Shown: piece by piece, positions 62,674 through 64,000 of the stretch
Numbering within the stretch: the stretch's first letter is position 1
Layout: each line of letters starts with the position of its first letter
Assembly: GCA_020634235.1 (NCBI GenBank)
Contig: JACKCB010000001.1
Coordinates: 992,001 to 1,056,000, forward strand
Direction of reading: 5' to 3'
Origin: Ardenticatenaceae bacterium
GTDB lineage: Bacteria; Chloroflexota; Anaerolineae; Promineifilales; Promineifilaceae
Length of the DNA: 64,000 nt
Position numbers and translations under genes: made by a program
Notes under the pieces: model-generated
Seen by the model: only the letters and a program-made list of their open reading frames with translations
Databases searched by the model: none
Told to the model about the DNA's origin: nothing

Positions 62674-62702
62674 TTGTACAAGCCTGCCATTGGGCCTATA
62701 AT
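62674..62702 (+). promoter_or_regulatory. Promoter of the lactate permease gene
   Basis: TTGTAC (62674-62679), a 17-bp spacer and TATAAT (62697-62702). Transcription should begin about 3 nt before the ATG at 62712, so the mRNA would be nearly leaderless, as in the aro leader. Confidence 0.82.
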
Positions 62703-62711
62703 GCCGCCATT

Positions 62712-64000
62712 ATGGCACTTCCACCGCTGACGATCTTCAATGTCTTGCTGGCGGCAACCCCCCTGCTGCTGGTACTCTACCTGATGATTGGCCGCCATTG
62801 GGGTGGCGAAAAGGCCGGCCCGGCCGGGTGGCTGGCCGCCCTCCTCATCGCCATTTTTGCTTTTGGGGCCAACGGGCAACTGTTGGTCGTGGCTTTCGGC
62901 CGGGCACTGCTCCTCTCCCTGTTTGTTTTGTACATCATCTGGATGGCCCTGCTGCTGTATAACGTGGTCAACGAAGCCGGGGCCATCAAAGTCATTGGCC
63001 AGGAGCTGCCTGGCGTGGCTCCGGACCGGCCGGGGCAGGCCCTGCTCATCGCCTGGCTGTTCGGCTCCTTCTTGCAAGGGGCATCTGGCTTTGGCGTGCC
63101 GGCCGCCGTGGCCGCGCCGCTGCTGGTGGGCCTGGGCTTCCAGGCCAACATCGCCGTCGCCGCCGCCCTCGTCGGCCACGCCTGGGCCGTGACCTTTGGC
63201 TCGCTGGGTTCTTCGTTCATCTCCCTCATTGCCGCCACTGGCCTGCCCGGCGAAGAGCTGGCCAGCGCCGCGGCCCTCATGCTGGCCGTCTGCTGCCTGG
63301 GCTGCGGCCTGGCCGTGCTGTGGGCCGCCGGTGGCCGGGCCGCCCTGCGCCGGCGCTGGGTCTTCCTGCTGGTGCTGTCCGTGGTGATGGGCGGCATGCA
63401 GTGGGCCCTGGCCGTAGCCGGCTTCTGGACGCTGGCCGCCATGGGGGCCGGGCTGGTAGGGCTGCTGGTGGGCATTGCCGAGTTCCGCTATTCGATTTTT
63501 GACCTGGGCTTTTTGCGCTACCGGGGCAGCGAGCGCCGCGTGGCCGCCAGGCTGGACTGGCCGCGCCTGAGCAAGGCGCTGGCCCCCTACCTGATCCTGG
63601 TAGTCGTGATTGTGTTGGGGCAGTTGGCCTTCGACAAGCCGCTAAACGTGGTGAAGCTCAACTTGAATTTCCCGGCAGTGATGACCTCGTTTGGCTGGGA
63701 GACCCCGGCCGGGACGGGGCGCTCCATCAGCCTATTTGGCCATGCCGGGGCGCTGCTGCTGTATGCCAGCGGGCTGAGCTATCTCTGGTTCCACTGGCGC
63801 GGCACGCTGCAAACAGACCATCCCTACCGCGGCCGGGTGATTGTGCGCAAAACGGTGCGCGGTTCGGTCAAATCCACCATCAGCGTGGTGGCCCTGGTGG
63901 CCATGGCCCTGGTGATGGAGCACGCCGGCATGACCCAACTGCTGGCCAACGCCCTCAGCCAGAACACCGGCGCATTATTCCCGTTCATCAGCCCGTTCAT
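62712..64000 (+). CDS. L-lactate permease (LctP family), partial
   Basis: 429 codons from ATG 62712 run to the window edge without a stop. Many hydrophobic helices are present. The family segments FGSFLQGASGFGVPAAVAAPLLVGLGF (quoted in part) and ALVGHAWAVTFGSLGSSF are characteristic of LctP/LldP lactate permeases. It probably imports L-lactate or glycolate with protons. No Shine-Dalgarno sequence exists because the transcript should start just before the ATG. Confidence 0.92.
   Translation, partial: MALPPLTIFNVLLAATPLLLVLYLMIGRHWGGEKAGPAGWLAALLIAIFAFGANGQLLVVAFGRALLLSLFVLYIIWMALLLYNVVNEAGAIKVIGQELPGVAPDRPGQALLIAWLFGSFLQGASGFGVPAAVAAPLLVGLGFQANIAVAAALVGHAWAVTFGSLGSSFISLIAATGLPGEELASAAALMLAVCCLGCGLAVLWAAGGRAALRRRWVFLLVLSVVMGGMQWALAVAGFWTLAAMGAGLVGLLVGIAEFRYSIFDLGFLRYRGSERRVAARLDWPRLSKALAPYLILVVVIVLGQLAFDKPLNVVKLNLNFPAVMTSFGWETPAGTGRSISLFGHAGALLLYASGLSYLWFHWRGTLQTDHPYRGRVIVRKTVRGSVKSTISVVALVAMALVMEHAGMTQLLANALSQNTGALFPFISPF

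Overview
The window looks like a 64 kb piece of chromosome from a high-GC (about 60%) free-living bacterium, most likely a Chloroflexota (Anaerolineae/Caldilineae-like). This is inferred from protein flavour only: Thr-Pro (TPTN) linkers in secreted proteins, DUF3179 and DUF4352 lipoproteins, VanW-like N-termini on class A beta-lactamase-like hydrolases, and split BchI/BchD-like chelatase frames. No 16S rRNA gene is present. Two tRNA genes (Pro-GGG and Leu-UAG) lie in it. No transposase, phage or CRISPR array was seen. The most pervasive signal is a short palindrome, CCGGCCGG, usually extended to CCCGGCCGGG. By hand count it occurs about 140 times in genes and between them. In genes it is mostly read as Pro-Ala-Gly. 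It is missing from an AT-richer island at about 16.66-19.54 kb.

Layout. 1-6.2 kb: two tandem serine hydrolase paralogues, a Nudix gene, a PspC gene and a two-component pair. 6.6-8.4 kb: a PAP2 phosphatase and a methyltransferase. 8.4-12.9 kb: a probable light-response operon, with a CarH/LitR-type B12 photoreceptor-repressor, a TIGR01777 epimerase, a 51-residue membrane peptide, a photolyase and a small unknown gene, ending at a clear terminator. 13.4-16.7 kb: a DUF3179 lipoprotein and a large membrane protein. 16.9-19.4 kb: an acquired, partly decayed toxin-antitoxin island (PIN pair, MazF with broken MazE tails, TehB-like methyltransferase, truncated kinase). 19.5-26 kb: a YprB-type nuclease, a CPBP protease, tRNA-Pro and two secreted proteins. 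26.3-28.7 kb: tig-clpP and tRNA-Leu. 28.9-37.8 kb: Nudix, DUF1269, glycosyltransferase, heavy-metal P-type ATPase and membrane genes. 37.9-42.4 kb: adenosine kinase with adenosylhomocysteinase (recycling of S-adenosylhomocysteine), then a glycosyltransferase and an RfbH-type sugar dehydratase. 42.7-49.8 kb: a lipoprotein, a VOC protein, a LysE exporter, an atypical response regulator, two LysW-like acidic zinc-ribbon proteins, coaX, an orphan solute-binding protein and a degenerate hydrolase. 50.1-53.4 kb: dnaN, then a BchI/BchD-like chelatase pair joined across an A9 slippery run. 53.7-56.8 kb: a GDPD, argS and a Nudix gene. 56.9-59.3 kb: a beta-propeller protein and the aroH-aroF operon. 59.5-64 kb: a SpoU methyltransferase, a membrane-anchored NACHT-HEAT protein and the start of an L-lactate permease.

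The main points for follow-up are these. (1) A ribosome-mediated attenuator lies in front of aroH-aroF: a Phe/Tyr-rich 31-residue leader peptide followed by a terminator with nine T. (2) The iterated palindrome is also built into several terminators. (3) A probable programmed frameshift joins the chelatase ATPase and VWA frames. (4) The CarH-type light operon has 11-bp direct repeats at its promoter. (5) The LysW-like proteins lack the C-terminal Glu used for carrier chemistry. (6) A NACHT-HEAT protein may act in defence. Product names rest on motifs read by eye; no database search was possible.
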